Origin: Nocardia carnea
GTDB lineage: Bacteria; Actinomycetota; Actinomycetes; Mycobacteriales; Mycobacteriaceae
Assembly: GCF_029869215.1 (NCBI RefSeq)
Contig: NZ_JARWPM010000096.1
Span: 1-32,583, forward strand
Length of the DNA stretch: 32,583 nucleotides
Direction: 5' to 3'
Part shown: positions 15,592 through 24,249 of the stretch, piece after piece
How positions within the stretch are numbered: position 1 is the stretch's first letter
Layout of the letters: the number at the start of each line of letters is the position of its first letter
Made by a program: the position numbers and the translations under genes
Notes under the pieces: model-generated
Told to the model about the DNA's origin: nothing
Database searches by the model: none
The model's input: the letters and a program-made list of their open reading frames with translations, nothing else

Positions 15592-16080
15592 GTGGAGATC
15601 GTGGCCAATCGCCTGGACAAACTCGATCTGGACCTGCTGAAGCTGATCGTCGAGGAACCGAAGGCCGGGGTACGGGAGTACGCCCGCCGGCTCAATGTCG
15701 CGCGCGGTACGGTGCAGGCGCGGCTCGACCGATTCTCCGAGAACGGGGTCATCACCAGCTATCGTCCGCAGATGCAGCCGACTGCCCTCGGCTATTCGAT
15801 CCTCGCCTTCGTGCACGTGGATATCGCGCAGTCGATGATGGACGCGACCTGCGCGCATCTGGGAACGATTCCCGAAGTGCTCGAGGTCAATTCCGTGGCC
15901 GGTAACGGCGACCTACTGTGCCGGGTGGTGGCGATCGATCATGCCGACTTCGAGCGGGTACTGCAGGAGATGATCGCGTTCCAGGGTGTGCTCAGGACCA
16001 AATCGGAACTGGTCCTGAGCCGGCGGATCGCTCCACGCATTGTGCCGCTGCTCGAAAAGAAGCGGGCGAAGGTCCCGTGA
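15592..16080 (+). CDS. Lrp/AsnC family transcriptional regulator
   Basis: 162 residues from GTG 15592, just after ATGGAG; GTG 15601 is possible. The N-terminal helix-turn-helix covers about residues 5-60 (LDKLDLDLLKLIVEEPKAGVREYARRLNVARGTVQARLDRF). The C-terminal RAM ligand-binding domain starts at LGYSILAFVHVDI and includes EVNSVAGNGDLLCRVVA. Such regulators form octamers and respond to amino acids or related acids. The position directly behind IOR suggests that it controls IOR and, through the matching operator, the transporter-leuCD unit. Its gene converges on leuD, with a strong shared terminator. Confidence 0.92.
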   Translation: MEIVANRLDKLDLDLLKLIVEEPKAGVREYARRLNVARGTVQARLDRFSENGVITSYRPQMQPTALGYSILAFVHVDIAQSMMDATCAHLGTIPEVLEVNSVAGNGDLLCRVVAIDHADFERVLQEMIAFQGVLRTKSELVLSRRIAPRIVPLLEKKRAKVP

Positions 16081-16099
16081 TCGGGAGAGCTTCGCCCGC
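16062..16099. terminator. Bidirectional terminator between Lrp gene and leuD
   Basis: Perfect 10-bp arms GCGGGCGAAG / CTTCGCCCGC, with an inner CCCG/CGGG stem. It overlaps the last codons of the regulator and lies just beyond the leuD stop, serving both convergent genes. Confidence 0.8.
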
Positions 16100-16110
16100 C
16101 GGGCCTTCGG

Positions 16111-16710
16111 TCACAACGACAGACGTGCGGTGGACGGGAGTGCCGGCCGGCGGCGGCTCTCGAAGTCGCTGATCATGTCTGCGTGTCGTAGCGTCAGATC
16201 GATAGGATCCAGGCCCTCCAGCAGCCGTGTACGGGTGTTGTCGTCGAGGTCGAACGAGGCCGTGAGCTCGCCCAGCCGGACTTGCCGCTCGACGAGGTCG
16301 ACGGTGACCGGTGTCCGTGGTTCGGCTTCGATCCGCTCCCAGATCCGCTCGATCGTCGCCGGATCCAGGGTGACGGTGAGCAGGCCGTTGGTCAGGGCGT
16401 TGCCGCGGAAGATATCCCCGAAGCGCGGGGCGAGGACGGCCCGATAGCCGTAGTTCTGCAGCGCCCACACCGCGTACTCGCGCGAGGACCCCGTCCCGAA
16501 ATCGCGGCCGGCCACCAGGATGGTCGATCCGGCGTAGGCGGGATCGTTGAGCACGAAATCGGGTTCTTCGCGCCAGTCGTGGAAGAGTTTGTCGGCGAAC
16601 CCGGTCCGCGAACTGTGGGTGAGGAAGCGGACGGGAATGATCTGGTCGGTATCGACATCGGTGCGGCGCAGGGGAGTGGCGACACCGGTGTGCACGGTGA
16701 ACGGTTGCAC
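16111..16710 (-). CDS. leuD: LeuD-like isomerase small subunit
   Basis: 199 residues from GTG 16710, preceded by GAGGAAC; the frame extends upstream, but VQPFTVHTGVATPLRRTDVDTDQIIP is the normal LeuD start. It has the small-subunit swivel domain: DVDTDQIIPVRFLT, AGRDFGTGSSREYAVWAL with the substrate-contacting GTGSSRE, and FGDIFRGNALTNGLL. With LeuC it forms the 3-isopropylmalate dehydratase type heterodimer, which interconverts 2- and 3-hydroxy isomers of an alkylmalate by dehydration and rehydration. It is last in the operon, 29 bases after leuC. The operon with a 2HCT transporter makes a role other than leucine synthesis plausible. Confidence 0.9.
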   Translation of the reverse strand: MQPFTVHTGVATPLRRTDVDTDQIIPVRFLTHSSRTGFADKLFHDWREEPDFVLNDPAYAGSTILVAGRDFGTGSSREYAVWALQNYGYRAVLAPRFGDIFRGNALTNGLLTVTLDPATIERIWERIEAEPRTPVTVDLVERQVRLGELTASFDLDDNTRTRLLEGLDPIDLTLRHADMISDFESRRRPALPSTARLSL

Positions 16711-16739
16711 GGTTCCTCGATTCGGCAGTGTGGCAGTGG

Positions 16740-18140
16740 TCAGTTCAGGTCGGCCGGGGCGGCCAGGCGTCCGGCGACCGCGGTCGCCGCGGCCACCGCG
16801 GGCGAAACGATGTGGGTGCGCGACCCCTTGCCCTGGCGGCCTTCGAAATTGCGGTTGTTCGTCGACGCCGCCCGTTGGCCGGGGGTGAGCCGGTCCTCGT
16901 TGAGCGCGGCGCACATCGAGCAACCCGCGAACCGCAAACTCGCCCCGGCGGACTCGAACACCTCGTGCAGTCCCTCGTCGATGGCCTGCTGACGCACCTT
17001 CATCGACCCCGGCACGATCATCAACTCCACCCCGGGAGCGACCTTGCGGCCGTCGAGCACCCGGGCGACCTCGCGCAGATCCTCGATCCGGCTGTTGGTA
17101 CAGGAACCGACGAACACCACGTCGACGGGCAGGCCCCGGACCGGCTCCCCGGCGCGGACACCCATGTATTCCTGGGCTCGTTCGACCGCCGCGCGCTCCA
17201 CCGGATCGGTGAACGAGGCGGGGTCGGGCACCGGGTCACCCAGCGGAGCGCTCTGGGCGGGCGTCGTACCCCACGACACGAAGGGGGTCAGCGTCGAGGC
17301 GTCGAGCACGACCTCTTTGTCGAATACCGCATCCTCGTCGGTGTAGAAGGTGCGCCAGTGCTCCACCTCCGCATCCCAGGCGGCCCCGGACGGCGCTGCC
17401 GGCCGGCCACGCAGATATTCGAAGGTTCGTTCGTCGGGCGCGATCATGCCCGCCCGCGAGCCGGCCTCGACCGACATATTGCACACCGTCATCCGGCCCT
17501 CCATCGACAATTCGCGGATGGCCCGACCGCGGTATTCGATAATGTGTCCTTGCCCGCCGGCGGTCCCGACGCGGGCGATGATCGCCAGGATCAGATCCTT
17601 GGCGGTCACCCCGTCGGGCAGGGAACCGTTGACGGTGACCGCCATATTCTTCAACCGCGCCATCGGCAAGGTCTGAGTGGCCAGCACATGTTCGACCTGG
17701 CTCGTTCCGATACCGAAAGCCAGCGATCCGAACGCGCCCTGGGTGGCGGTATGGGAGTCGCAGCAGACGATGGTCGAACCGGGGTGGGACAGGCCCAGTT
17801 CCGGTCCGATGACGTGCACGATGCCCTGATGCTCCGCACCGAGCCGGAACAGTTCGATTCCGAACTCGGCGCAATTCTTCCGCATCAGCGAAACCTGATG
17901 GCGAGCAGCCGGATCGGTGATCGTCTTGTCGATCGCGATGGTGGGGGTGTTGTGGTCCTCGGTGCCGAGGGTGAGGTCGGGCCGGCGGACGCCGCGGCCC
18001 GCGGCCCGCAGCCCGTCGAACGCCTGCGGGGTGTTCACCTCGTGCAGCAGATGCATATCGATATAGAGCAGGTCCGGTTCACCGTCCGCCCGCCGCACGA
18101 CGTGTGCGTCCCAAACCTTCTCCGCGAGCGTCTTACCCAT
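16740..18140 (-). CDS. leuC: LeuC-like [4Fe-4S] isomerase large subunit
   Basis: 466 residues from ATG 18140 (GAGAGGGACG before it); the upstream open frame lies in the transporter gene. The cluster ligands are present: Cys347 in FVGSCTNSR, Cys407 and Cys410 in AGCSMCAAL. Other family blocks are [50 protein letters not shown] and [22 protein letters not shown]. The length is usual. Differences from the leucine-pathway enzyme of actinobacteria are [18 protein letters not shown], where CLGMNPDQLxPGxRCAST is expected, and CCDSHTATQ for CGDSHTSTH. These point to a paralogue. The location between a 2-hydroxycarboxylate transporter and leuD suggests catabolic isomerisation of an imported hydroxyacid (citramalate or alkylmalate type). 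This is inference. Confidence 0.9.
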   Translation of the reverse strand: MGKTLAEKVWDAHVVRRADGEPDLLYIDMHLLHEVNTPQAFDGLRAAGRGVRRPDLTLGTEDHNTPTIAIDKTITDPAARHQVSLMRKNCAEFGIELFRLGAEHQGIVHVIGPELGLSHPGSTIVCCDSHTATQGAFGSLAFGIGTSQVEHVLATQTLPMARLKNMAVTVNGSLPDGVTAKDLILAIIARVGTAGGQGHIIEYRGRAIRELSMEGRMTVCNMSVEAGSRAGMIAPDERTFEYLRGRPAAPSGAAWDAEVEHWRTFYTDEDAVFDKEVVLDASTLTPFVSWGTTPAQSAPLGDPVPDPASFTDPVERAAVERAQEYMGVRAGEPVRGLPVDVVFVGSCTNSRIEDLREVARVLDGRKVAPGVELMIVPGSMKVRQQAIDEGLHEVFESAGASLRFAGCSMCAALNEDRLTPGQRAASTNNRNFEGRQGKGSRTHIVSPAVAAATAVAGRLAAPADLN

Positions 18141-18187
18141 CGTCCCTCTCTCTGTTTCCTGATCGATCCAACCCGTCACCATGACGG

Positions 18188-19540
18188 TCAGTTGCCGTAG
18201 AAATAGGCCAGCAATCCCGAGGCCGACAACAGCACCAGTCCGCCGCCGAGGCGGGAGGTGATCTGCGCGAACGGAAGTAGATGCATACGCCGGGTGGTGC
18301 CCAGCGTCGCGATATCGCCCGAGCCGCCGAGGTCGGTCATGCACAAGCCGGCGGTGATCGACGACTCGACGAAATACAGCTTCAACAGCCAGCCGACAAA
18401 GCCCGCCGTCACCGCGGTAACAAGTACGGTCGCGACCGTGATGGCCAAATAGGCGGGGCGGGACACCAGTTCGGCGATCTGGTCGATGTCGATCATGGTG
18501 ACGCCGATGCCGACCAGCGCGGCCGGAACCCACAGCTTCACCACGAACTGATACCACTCCGTCGTCGCCTCCTCGACCTCTGCCGGCAGTACGGCCGACA
18601 ACTTGATGGCGGCGGTCAGCAGAATGACCCAGGCATAGAGGTGCACCGCCGGGACAGCGGCCTGGAGGAGGGCACCCACCAGGTAGATGGTGCCGGTGAG
18701 CAACAGGCCGCTGCCGAGGGTGCTCACGGTGAGTGGGCGCCTCTCGGTGGCCGCCGCGACCTCCGCCTGGGTGGCTTCTATGCGCAGCATGTCACCGTTG
18801 CCGTTGAATCCGACGAACAGTTTGGTCTTGCGGCGCGTGAGACTGGCGTAAACCGAAGCCAGGACGATGCACAGCAGGTTGGCCGCGATGATCGGCGGAA
18901 CGATGGTGGACATGTACTGCTGCTGGTCGCCGCCCATCGAATCGGCGTACATCTGCGACAGCGGTATCGCGCCGCCGGAGATTCCGCCGGCCATGATCGG
19001 GATGGTGACCTCGAGGATCGCGTTCCGGAAACCGAAGCCGGTCGCCGCGGCTACGCCACCGATGATCGCCACCACGGTGGCGAAGGAGATCAGAATGACC
19101 AGGCAGAATCTGCCGCCCGCTGTGATCAGGAACCGCCGGTCCATCCCCAGGATGCTGCCCGCGATGATCGACGCGACCAGGATCTCGACGAAGCCGTATC
19201 CGGTGAACCAGTCCTTGACTATCGCGGCGAAACTATCGGGTGCGAGCCCGAAATACACTACGACGGCCGGGCCGAAGACACAGAGCAGGGGTCCGCCACC
19301 CACCGCGGACAGTGCCGGCGTCCGGTCGCCCAGCCAGAACAGCCCGCACCCCAGAACCATTGCGATGGCCAGCCCGCCGAAGATGTTGTCCGGCAGGGTC
19401 TCGGTATAGAGCGCGCAGAGCCCGACGGCCACCAATAGCAAGTACCAGGGCCACGGAATGGACAGAATTCTCGCTCGCTGGGAAGTGGGTGTCGAGCGGC
19501 CCGTCGTCTCCGCGCTGTGCACGGCGTCCTCGGTCTTCAC
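18188..19540 (-). CDS. 2-hydroxycarboxylate transporter (2HCT) family symporter
   Basis: 450 residues from GTG 19540, with AGGAGG six bases upstream. The N-terminal ~30 residues are polar, followed by 11 or so membrane helices ([18 protein letters not shown] first). The family's two re-entrant loop signatures are present: [16 protein letters not shown] near the middle and [18 protein letters not shown] near the end. The RRM segment corresponds to the conserved substrate-binding arginine region. 2HCT members (CitS, MaeN, CimH) import citrate, malate or lactate with sodium or protons. It is the first gene of an operon with leuC (47 bases on) and leuD, so the imported acid is probably a LeuCD substrate. 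Its promoter carries the operator shared with IOR. Confidence 0.92.
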   Translation of the reverse strand: MKTEDAVHSAETTGRSTPTSQRARILSIPWPWYLLLVAVGLCALYTETLPDNIFGGLAIAMVLGCGLFWLGDRTPALSAVGGGPLLCVFGPAVVVYFGLAPDSFAAIVKDWFTGYGFVEILVASIIAGSILGMDRRFLITAGGRFCLVILISFATVVAIIGGVAAATGFGFRNAILEVTIPIMAGGISGGAIPLSQMYADSMGGDQQQYMSTIVPPIIAANLLCIVLASVYASLTRRKTKLFVGFNGNGDMLRIEATQAEVAAATERRPLTVSTLGSGLLLTGTIYLVGALLQAAVPAVHLYAWVILLTAAIKLSAVLPAEVEEATTEWYQFVVKLWVPAALVGIGVTMIDIDQIAELVSRPAYLAITVATVLVTAVTAGFVGWLLKLYFVESSITAGLCMTDLGGSGDIATLGTTRRMHLLPFAQITSRLGGGLVLLSASGLLAYFYGN

Positions 19541-19595
19541 GTTCGCCTCCTGCACCGGGCCTGCGCGACTGTGCGCCGACCTCGGAAATAATAGA

Positions 19596-19614
19596 CAGTG
19601 ACTCAGATCACTGG
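19596..19614. promoter_or_regulatory. Operator upstream of 2HCT-leuC-leuD, shared with IOR
   Basis: CAGTGA-CTCAGA-TCACTG is a perfect 6-bp inverted repeat, 56 bases before the transporter start. It matches the IOR promoter site at 16 of 19 positions including the spacer CTCA. Its distance and its partner suggest the Lrp/AsnC protein, but other regulators are possible. Confidence 0.7.
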
Positions 19615-20095
19615 CCGTGAACGGTAGACCATGAAAGCCCAATGACTCTATTGATGGGCGAAAAAGTATGCCATTGGCTCAAGTTTGGGCAGTTTCCGTG
19701 GCGGAAGTCGGCCAAAAGCTCACTCGGTGGGAAAGTGGTGAGGTGAGCCGGTGGCATGCCCGGGTTGCGATCGATCGGCGATGGCCTTGCCGACGACGTA
19801 GCCGTTGGTACGGTCTCGCGCGGCCCTCCTACACCATCTATTGGCCCTCGGAGGCCCAGCGCGGGCGGCGCCTCGACGCTACGTTCGGGCCGCGTATCGC
19901 TGATTGGTTCATCGAGAGGGCGCCCCGTCTACGGACCGGGCGTCCGATCTCGCACAAGGACACGAACAGTTCCGATCGATGTCGCGGTTCGATCGGTTCC
20001 CGAAAGTGTTGTGCGATCATCGAATACAGCCGCTCGCGGCTGACCGTAGCGGAGCCGGAAAAGCTCTTGTGCGCAAACTACCGTCACCACGGGAC
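19615..20095. other. Non-coding or decayed stretch
   Basis: About 480 bases upstream of the transporter promoter. A second motif, AATAGAGTCATTGG (minus strand, 19639-19652), resembles AATAGGGCCATTGG in the IOR promoter (11865-11878; 12 of 14). Beyond that, base composition drops and frames look random (Arg/Ser-rich, no family match), consistent with old degraded sequence. Confidence 0.45.
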
Positions 20096-20263
20096 CGCGT
20101 ATCCGCGAGCTCGCCCCGGCTCGCTGTGTACCTCCGAGTCCGTGATGTCGAGGCGCTCGCTTCCGAGTTCGGTGTGCAGGCGAAGGAAGCTCCGTGGGCG
20201 CAGGAGATCAAGCTGTGCGACCCCGATGGTAACCGGCTTCGAATCGGCACTCCGAGGAAATGA
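20096..20263 (+). pseudogene. Truncated VOC/glyoxalase gene, 3' end only
   Basis: The readable part encodes RLAVYLRVRDVEALASEFG, then APWAQEIKLCDPDGNRLRIG and a stop. This is the C-terminal half of a VOC domain protein of bleomycin-resistance type. The expected first beta-alpha-beta-beta-beta module and a start codon are missing; upstream codons in the same frame do not resemble the family. It is best seen as a deletion remnant. Confidence 0.7.
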
Positions 20264-20347
20264 TGCTCGCCGGCCATGGCCGCAGCGGTGGTCGAATCTT
20301 ACTGTTGTGCTGATGACCTCCACTCAGGAATTCGAACAGGGAACACC

Positions 20348-20527
20348 ATGAGCAGAAGAACCTTCGCCCTCTCCGCAGGGCTCGCCGTACTTGCCATCGT
20401 CCTCGCCGCCACCAACTGGCACCCGTTGCGCGCCGGTATCTACGCACTCGCCTGGGCTGCAGCGACCGGCATCCTGTACTTCGCCGATCGACGCCACAAC
20501 GACCCGAAAGAAAACGTGGATGCCTAG
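20348..20527 (+). CDS. Small two-helix membrane protein
   Basis: 59 residues from ATG 20348. There are two hydrophobic stretches, about residues 5-22 (FALSAGLAVLAIVLAAT) and 28-45 (AGIYALAWAAATGILYF), followed by a charged tail (DRRHNDPKENVDA). I do not recognise the family. The ribosome site is weak (CAGGGAACACC). Its stop codon overlaps the start of the next frame, which suggests a small operon from an accessory element. Confidence 0.55.
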   Translation: MSRRTFALSAGLAVLAIVLAATNWHPLRAGIYALAWAAATGILYFADRRHNDPKENVDA

Positions 20528-20708
20528 AACACGTCCGGGTCGTATCAACGTCGGCGTCCGGCTCACCGACGAGCAGATCGAGGCACTCGACTGGCGCGCC
20601 AGCAAGAATGGCTCAACACCAAAGCCGGTGAACCGACTTGTTCCAATAGGTGACGTAGTGGTTGAGGAGTTCGGTCGGCGGGCATCCGTTCGATCACGGT
20701 CGGGATGA
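20520..20708 (+). pseudogene. Truncated ribbon-helix-helix type DNA-binding protein
   Basis: The start overlaps the end of the previous gene. The first ~31 residues (MPRTRPGRINVGVRLTDEQ, then IEALDWRASKNG) have the beta strand and first helix of a ribbon-helix-helix regulator. After about 20612 the frame continues but no longer resembles the second helix. Precisely there, an integrase-like fragment begins on the other strand. I infer a deletion junction near 20610-20616 that cut the gene. Confidence 0.5.
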
Positions 20709-20745
20709 ATTCGGCGAAGGTCGGTGCGAGACGAACACTTTGGCT
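20613..20745 (-). pseudogene. Frameshifted N-terminal fragment of a tyrosine integrase
   Basis: On the minus strand, 20745-20660 reads RLAPTFAEFIPTVIERMP. After a one-base frame change around 20670, the sequence reads TELLNHYVTYWNKSVHRLW and then stops. TFAEFxPxV followed by a YxxYWNxxVxxxW helix is the core-binding domain pattern of actinobacterial phage-type integrases. No catalytic domain is present. Short and damaged, so the assignment is moderate. Confidence 0.45.
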
Positions 20746-21037
20746 CGACGCCCCGGGTTGCTTGGTCGGCTGCGGCGACGCCGAACGTCCGGAGGCAAAT
20801 CGACACTACGCCCACGCACTCACCAGGAAACTCGTCCTGCGTCTCGCGTATTAGAGCCCTCTGGTTCGATCTGCTGCTGACCTAAATTTCCGGGTGACCA
20901 ACCGGATGTTCCAGGAGGTACTCGTTGAGCGTTTGCCGGTGCGGACGAGGGGCGGGGGTTTGGATCGCTGGACCCCAGGTACTCGCCTCGTTCTCGGTGG
21001 TTCGGATTGCCGGAGGCATTCGGGCAAACTGCATGCC
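20746..21037. other. Degraded intergenic stretch upstream of the Nudix gene
   Basis: 292 bases with no supported gene. It probably contains the Nudix promoter in its last part. Short frames crossing it are Arg/Ser/Pro-rich and resemble nothing known. Confidence 0.4.
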
Positions 21038-21505
21038 ATGAAGTACAGCGCTGGAGTTCTGCTGTTTCGTCGAGAGCCGGAGATGCACGTGCTGCTGGCG
21101 CATATGGGCGGGCCGCTGTGGGCGCGTAAGGATTCGGGGGCGTGGTCGATCCCGAAGGGCGAGTACGAGCCGGCGACCGAGGAGGCTCGTGCCGCCGCGG
21201 CCCGCGAATTCGACGAGGAATTGGGTGTGCCGGTGCCCGACGGGGAGTGGATTGCATTGGGTGAAGTGCGGTACGGCAGCGGGCGGAGCATGAAGCAGGT
21301 CATGGTGTGGGCGGTCGAGGGCGAGCTCGATCCGGGTCGGGTGGTGCCGGGGGTATTCGAGATGGAATGGCCGCCGCGCTCGGGTGAGTACCGCGCTTTC
21401 CCCGAGGTCGATCGGGTCGAATGGTTCGATCTGGCCACCGCGCACGACAAGCTGACCACCGGCCAGCGGCCCTTGCTGCCCCGGCTTGCCCAGCGACTCG
21501 GCTGA
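21038..21505 (+). CDS. Nudix hydrolase
   Basis: 155 residues from ATG 21038; the frame is open upstream, but MKYSAGVLLFRR is the usual domain start. The Nudix box is complete: GEYEPATEEARAAAAREFDEELGV (G-x5-E-x7-REFDEELGV) near residues 46-69. The following segment (LGEVRYGSGRSMKQVMVWAVEGE) and the EVDRVEWFDLATAHDKL end are those of a NUDIX domain group common in actinobacteria. It hydrolyses a nucleoside diphosphate linked to another group; the substrate is unknown. It stands 37 bases before the metallophosphoesterase and could be co-transcribed with it. Confidence 0.9.
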   Translation: MKYSAGVLLFRREPEMHVLLAHMGGPLWARKDSGAWSIPKGEYEPATEEARAAAAREFDEELGVPVPDGEWIALGEVRYGSGRSMKQVMVWAVEGELDPGRVVPGVFEMEWPPRSGEYRAFPEVDRVEWFDLATAHDKLTTGQRPLLPRLAQRLG

Positions 21506-21542
21506 CATCGTCGTGCCCCTCGGGAACTGAATTAGTATCGAG

Positions 21543-22766
21543 GTGGTGAGCACTCCGTCGCCGGATACGGCGATCCGATCGGATTCGCGTACCTCATCTG
21601 GGCCCGTGCGGGCACTTGCGGTCACCACGACGATCGTCGCCGTGCTGCTGATCCTCTTCGTTGTCCCATGGTGGACGCTGGTGTTGTCCGGGACTCGGTG
21701 GCCGGCCCCCGTCGTCGCACTGGGCACATCGGCCTTCGCAATAGCTCTCGTGGTTCTACCTGTGACGCTGGTATTGAGCCACGGCCGCCGCCATCTCGAC
21801 TGGGCAGGCATGATCGGCGACTCCATCCTGGGGATCGTGTGGGTGCTCTTCGCGTGGTCGGTGATCGGTACCGTCGCGCGGCTCGGACTCGCCTTCGTGG
21901 GCGTAGAAGACCCGGTTCGCTCACGGTCGGTGGCCACAGCGGTCGTTCTCGTCACCGCGGTTCTCCTGATCTGGGGCAATCGGGAGGCCATGCGAATTCC
22001 TCGGATAAAGCATGTGGACGTCACCCTGCCGCGACTCGGCCCGGGGCTGGACGGCACCCGAGTCGTCGCCGTCACCGATACCCATTTCGGTCCGATCAAC
22101 CGGACGAAGTGGTCGCTCGGTGTTGCTGCGGCCGTGAACGAACTACGTCCCGACATCGTGGCCCATGTCGGTGATATCGCCGATGGCCCCGTGGAGCTAC
22201 GACGTGGGCAGGCGGCCCCGCTCGCCACCATGGAGGCCGGACTCGCCCGGGTCTGTGTCACCGGCAACCACGAGTACCTCGGAGAGGCGCAGGGCTGGCT
22301 CGACTACATGGAGTCGATCGGCTGGAAAACTCTGCACAACGAGCATATTGTCGTCGAGCGCGGCGGTGATCGCCTTGTCCTGGCAGGTGTCGACGACGCT
22401 ACTGCGAAGTCGGCGAAACTGAGTGGTCACGGTGCGAACTTCGATGATGCCCTGGCAGGAGTCGATCCCGGGCTGCCGGTGCTCATGCTCGCGCATCAAC
22501 CGAAGCAGGTTTTCGAGTCCGCGGCCGCCGGTGTCGACCTCCAGATCGCCGGCCATACGCACGGTGGGCAGATCTGGCCGTTCAACTACCTGGTCCGCCT
22601 CGATCAACCCACCGTTCACGGGTTGAGCCGACACGGCGAACGGACACAGCTGTACACCAGCCGGGGCTCGGGTTTCTGGGGCCCTCCTTTCCGTATCTTC
22701 GCGCCCAGTGAAATCACGGTGATAACGCTTCATTCCGTTCGACCAGCCGGACCGGCATGCGTTTGA
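21543..22766 (+). CDS. Membrane-anchored metallophosphoesterase
   Basis: 407 residues from GTG 21543 (a second GTG follows directly). The N-terminal ~150 residues hold four membrane helices (VTTTIVAVLLILFVVPWW first). The calcineurin-like domain carries all metal motifs: DTHFG, HVGDIADG, GNHEY, LAHQP and AGHTHGGQIWPF. This is the YaeI/YkuE type, in which some members act on lipid A precursors or phospholipids, so the active site probably faces the membrane or outside. The gene's 3' end overlaps the convergent P450 gene by 53 bases. Confidence 0.92.
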   Translation: MVSTPSPDTAIRSDSRTSSGPVRALAVTTTIVAVLLILFVVPWWTLVLSGTRWPAPVVALGTSAFAIALVVLPVTLVLSHGRRHLDWAGMIGDSILGIVWVLFAWSVIGTVARLGLAFVGVEDPVRSRSVATAVVLVTAVLLIWGNREAMRIPRIKHVDVTLPRLGPGLDGTRVVAVTDTHFGPINRTKWSLGVAAAVNELRPDIVAHVGDIADGPVELRRGQAAPLATMEAGLARVCVTGNHEYLGEAQGWLDYMESIGWKTLHNEHIVVERGGDRLVLAGVDDATAKSAKLSGHGANFDDALAGVDPGLPVLMLAHQPKQVFESAAAGVDLQIAGHTHGGQIWPFNYLVRLDQPTVHGLSRHGERTQLYTSRGSGFWGPPFRIFAPSEITVITLHSVRPAGPACV

Positions 22767-24012
22767 TGCCGTGGATGAGTGCGCTGTGCCCGTATTCGGG
22801 TTCACCGAGTTCGACCGGCGGAACCTTGGTGATCAGCTCCCGGAACAGATGCTTCAATTCCATGCGGGCCAGCCAGGCGCCGAGGCAGTGGTGGGGGCCG
22901 CCGCCACCGAATCCGGCGTGGTGGTTCGGGTCGCGGGTGATGTCGAACGCGTGCGGATTGTCGAACGCCGACTCGTCGCGGTTGGCGGAACTGTAGAACA
23001 TCACGACCTTCTCACCTGCCGCGATCGGGGTTCCGGCGATCTCGGTGTCGCGGGTCGCCCGGCGGGCGAAGTGCACCACGACGCTGCCCCAGCGGATGAA
23101 TTCCTCGATGGCGGTGTTCATACGCCCGTCGGGATCCTCGCGCAGCCAGTCCATTTGGGCCGGATGCTCCACGAGCGCTTTGAAGGCATGGGAGGTGGTC
23201 TGTTTGGTGGTGTCGTTGCCGGCGGCGGAGAGCAGCACCATGAACGCGCCGATATCCTCATTGCTGAGGCGGTGGCCATCGAATTCGGCGGCGATCATCG
23301 CGGTCATGAGGTCGTTGTGCGGTTCCGCGCGGCGCTGCCGGGCCAGGTCGGTTCCTGCGGAGTGGAGGATGCCGATCTGCTTGTAGAAGAACTCGGCGCG
23401 CTCCTCGAGGCTGGTGTACTCGAGGTCGGTGGTGCCGAACAGGGCTTCGGTGGCGAACGCGACCGCCTCGCGGTCGGCCTCGGGGATGCCGATCATCTGC
23501 GAAATGGTTTGCATGGGCAGTTTCCGGGAGACCGCGTCGACGAAATCGAGGGTTTCGCCGGTCCGCAGATCGGCGACGAAATCGTCGACGATCCGGGCGG
23601 CATTGGCGCGGACCTGCTCTTCCACCCGCTGGATCTGGCGCGGAGTGAACGCCGAGCTGATCAACTTCCGGTAACGGGTGTGCCGGGGCGCGTCCAGGGC
23701 GATGAAGAATTTGGTGCTGTATTCGACATCGGGCGGCATATACCCCAGGGTCGTGCCGTCTTCCGAGGAGAAGATCTCCGGGTTCCGGCTGACCTGCACG
23801 ACATCCCGGTACCGGGTGACAGCCCAGAAACCGGGATCGGGATCGGCGAAGATCAGGGAATCCGGCGGGGCATGCCAGGTGAGGCCCTGGGCCGCACGCA
23901 ACCGGGCGAACGCCACCTCCCGGCCGTCGAAATCCTTTTCCCAGAACTCGTAACTGGAGATATCGACCTCATGATGGGGCCGCGTGGACGCCGCGCTGCC
24001 TGTCAGTGTCAT
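22714..24012 (-). CDS. Cytochrome P450
   Basis: 432 residues from ATG 24012, preceded by GGAGG. It has the I-helix oxygen-activating motif SAAGNDTTKQ, the K-helix ExxR in EEFIRW, and the haem loop FGGGGPHHCLGAWLAR with the axial Cys. FFIALDAPRHTRYRKLISSAFTPRQI is the C-helix region of bacterial class I enzymes. Sequence style (YEFWEKD near the start, SSEDGTTLGYMP) resembles actinobacterial steroid/lipid hydroxylases of the CYP125/CYP142 neighbourhood; the exact family is not fixed. No ferredoxin gene is adjacent, so redox partners must come from elsewhere. It is divergent from the siderophore-type MFS gene. Confidence 0.92.
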   Translation of the reverse strand: MTLTGSAASTRPHHEVDISSYEFWEKDFDGREVAFARLRAAQGLTWHAPPDSLIFADPDPGFWAVTRYRDVVQVSRNPEIFSSEDGTTLGYMPPDVEYSTKFFIALDAPRHTRYRKLISSAFTPRQIQRVEEQVRANAARIVDDFVADLRTGETLDFVDAVSRKLPMQTISQMIGIPEADREAVAFATEALFGTTDLEYTSLEERAEFFYKQIGILHSAGTDLARQRRAEPHNDLMTAMIAAEFDGHRLSNEDIGAFMVLLSAAGNDTTKQTTSHAFKALVEHPAQMDWLREDPDGRMNTAIEEFIRWGSVVVHFARRATRDTEIAGTPIAAGEKVVMFYSSANRDESAFDNPHAFDITRDPNHHAGFGGGGPHHCLGAWLARMELKHLFRELITKVPPVELGEPEYGHSALIHGIKRMPVRLVERNEALSP

Positions 24013-24224
24013 GACCGCCTCCGAATCGCGTGTGCTCTCCCCATGGTGGCACTCCTGCGCCTCGGGGGCACGGAATCGACCGGGACACCGAACCCGGGGC
24101 CGGCGGCAGCGTGATCGTTTCCGCCGGTGATGCACCACTGGGATTCGGCTTGCCGAGCGGCCTCCGGTGCTTTTGAACGTGACCGACGATGTACGGGCGA
24201 TCGATGCGGTGGAGAACCGTATGT

Positions 24225-24244
24225 GCCTCAGGTTAAGCTGAGGC
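24225..24244. promoter_or_regulatory. Inverted repeat with IdeR/DtxR-like half
   Basis: GCCTCAG-GTTAAG-CTGAGGC, perfect 7-bp arms. It contains AGGTTAAGCT, which matches the core AGGTTAGGCT of iron-regulator boxes at nine of ten positions; over the 19-base box the match is only about 11. TAAGCT inside it fits the TANNNT -10 consensus. It lies five bases before the TetR-type site. Confidence 0.45.
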
Positions 24245-24249
24245 CCAGG

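Noticed and set aside
19668..20351. 227-codon plus-strand frame as a gene
   Set aside because: It resembles no family, crosses the VOC remnant in another frame and lacks a ribosome site.
20855..20885. GGTTCGATCT as a tRNA T-arm or attachment site
   Set aside because: The flanking bases do not pair into a T-stem and no acceptor strand follows.
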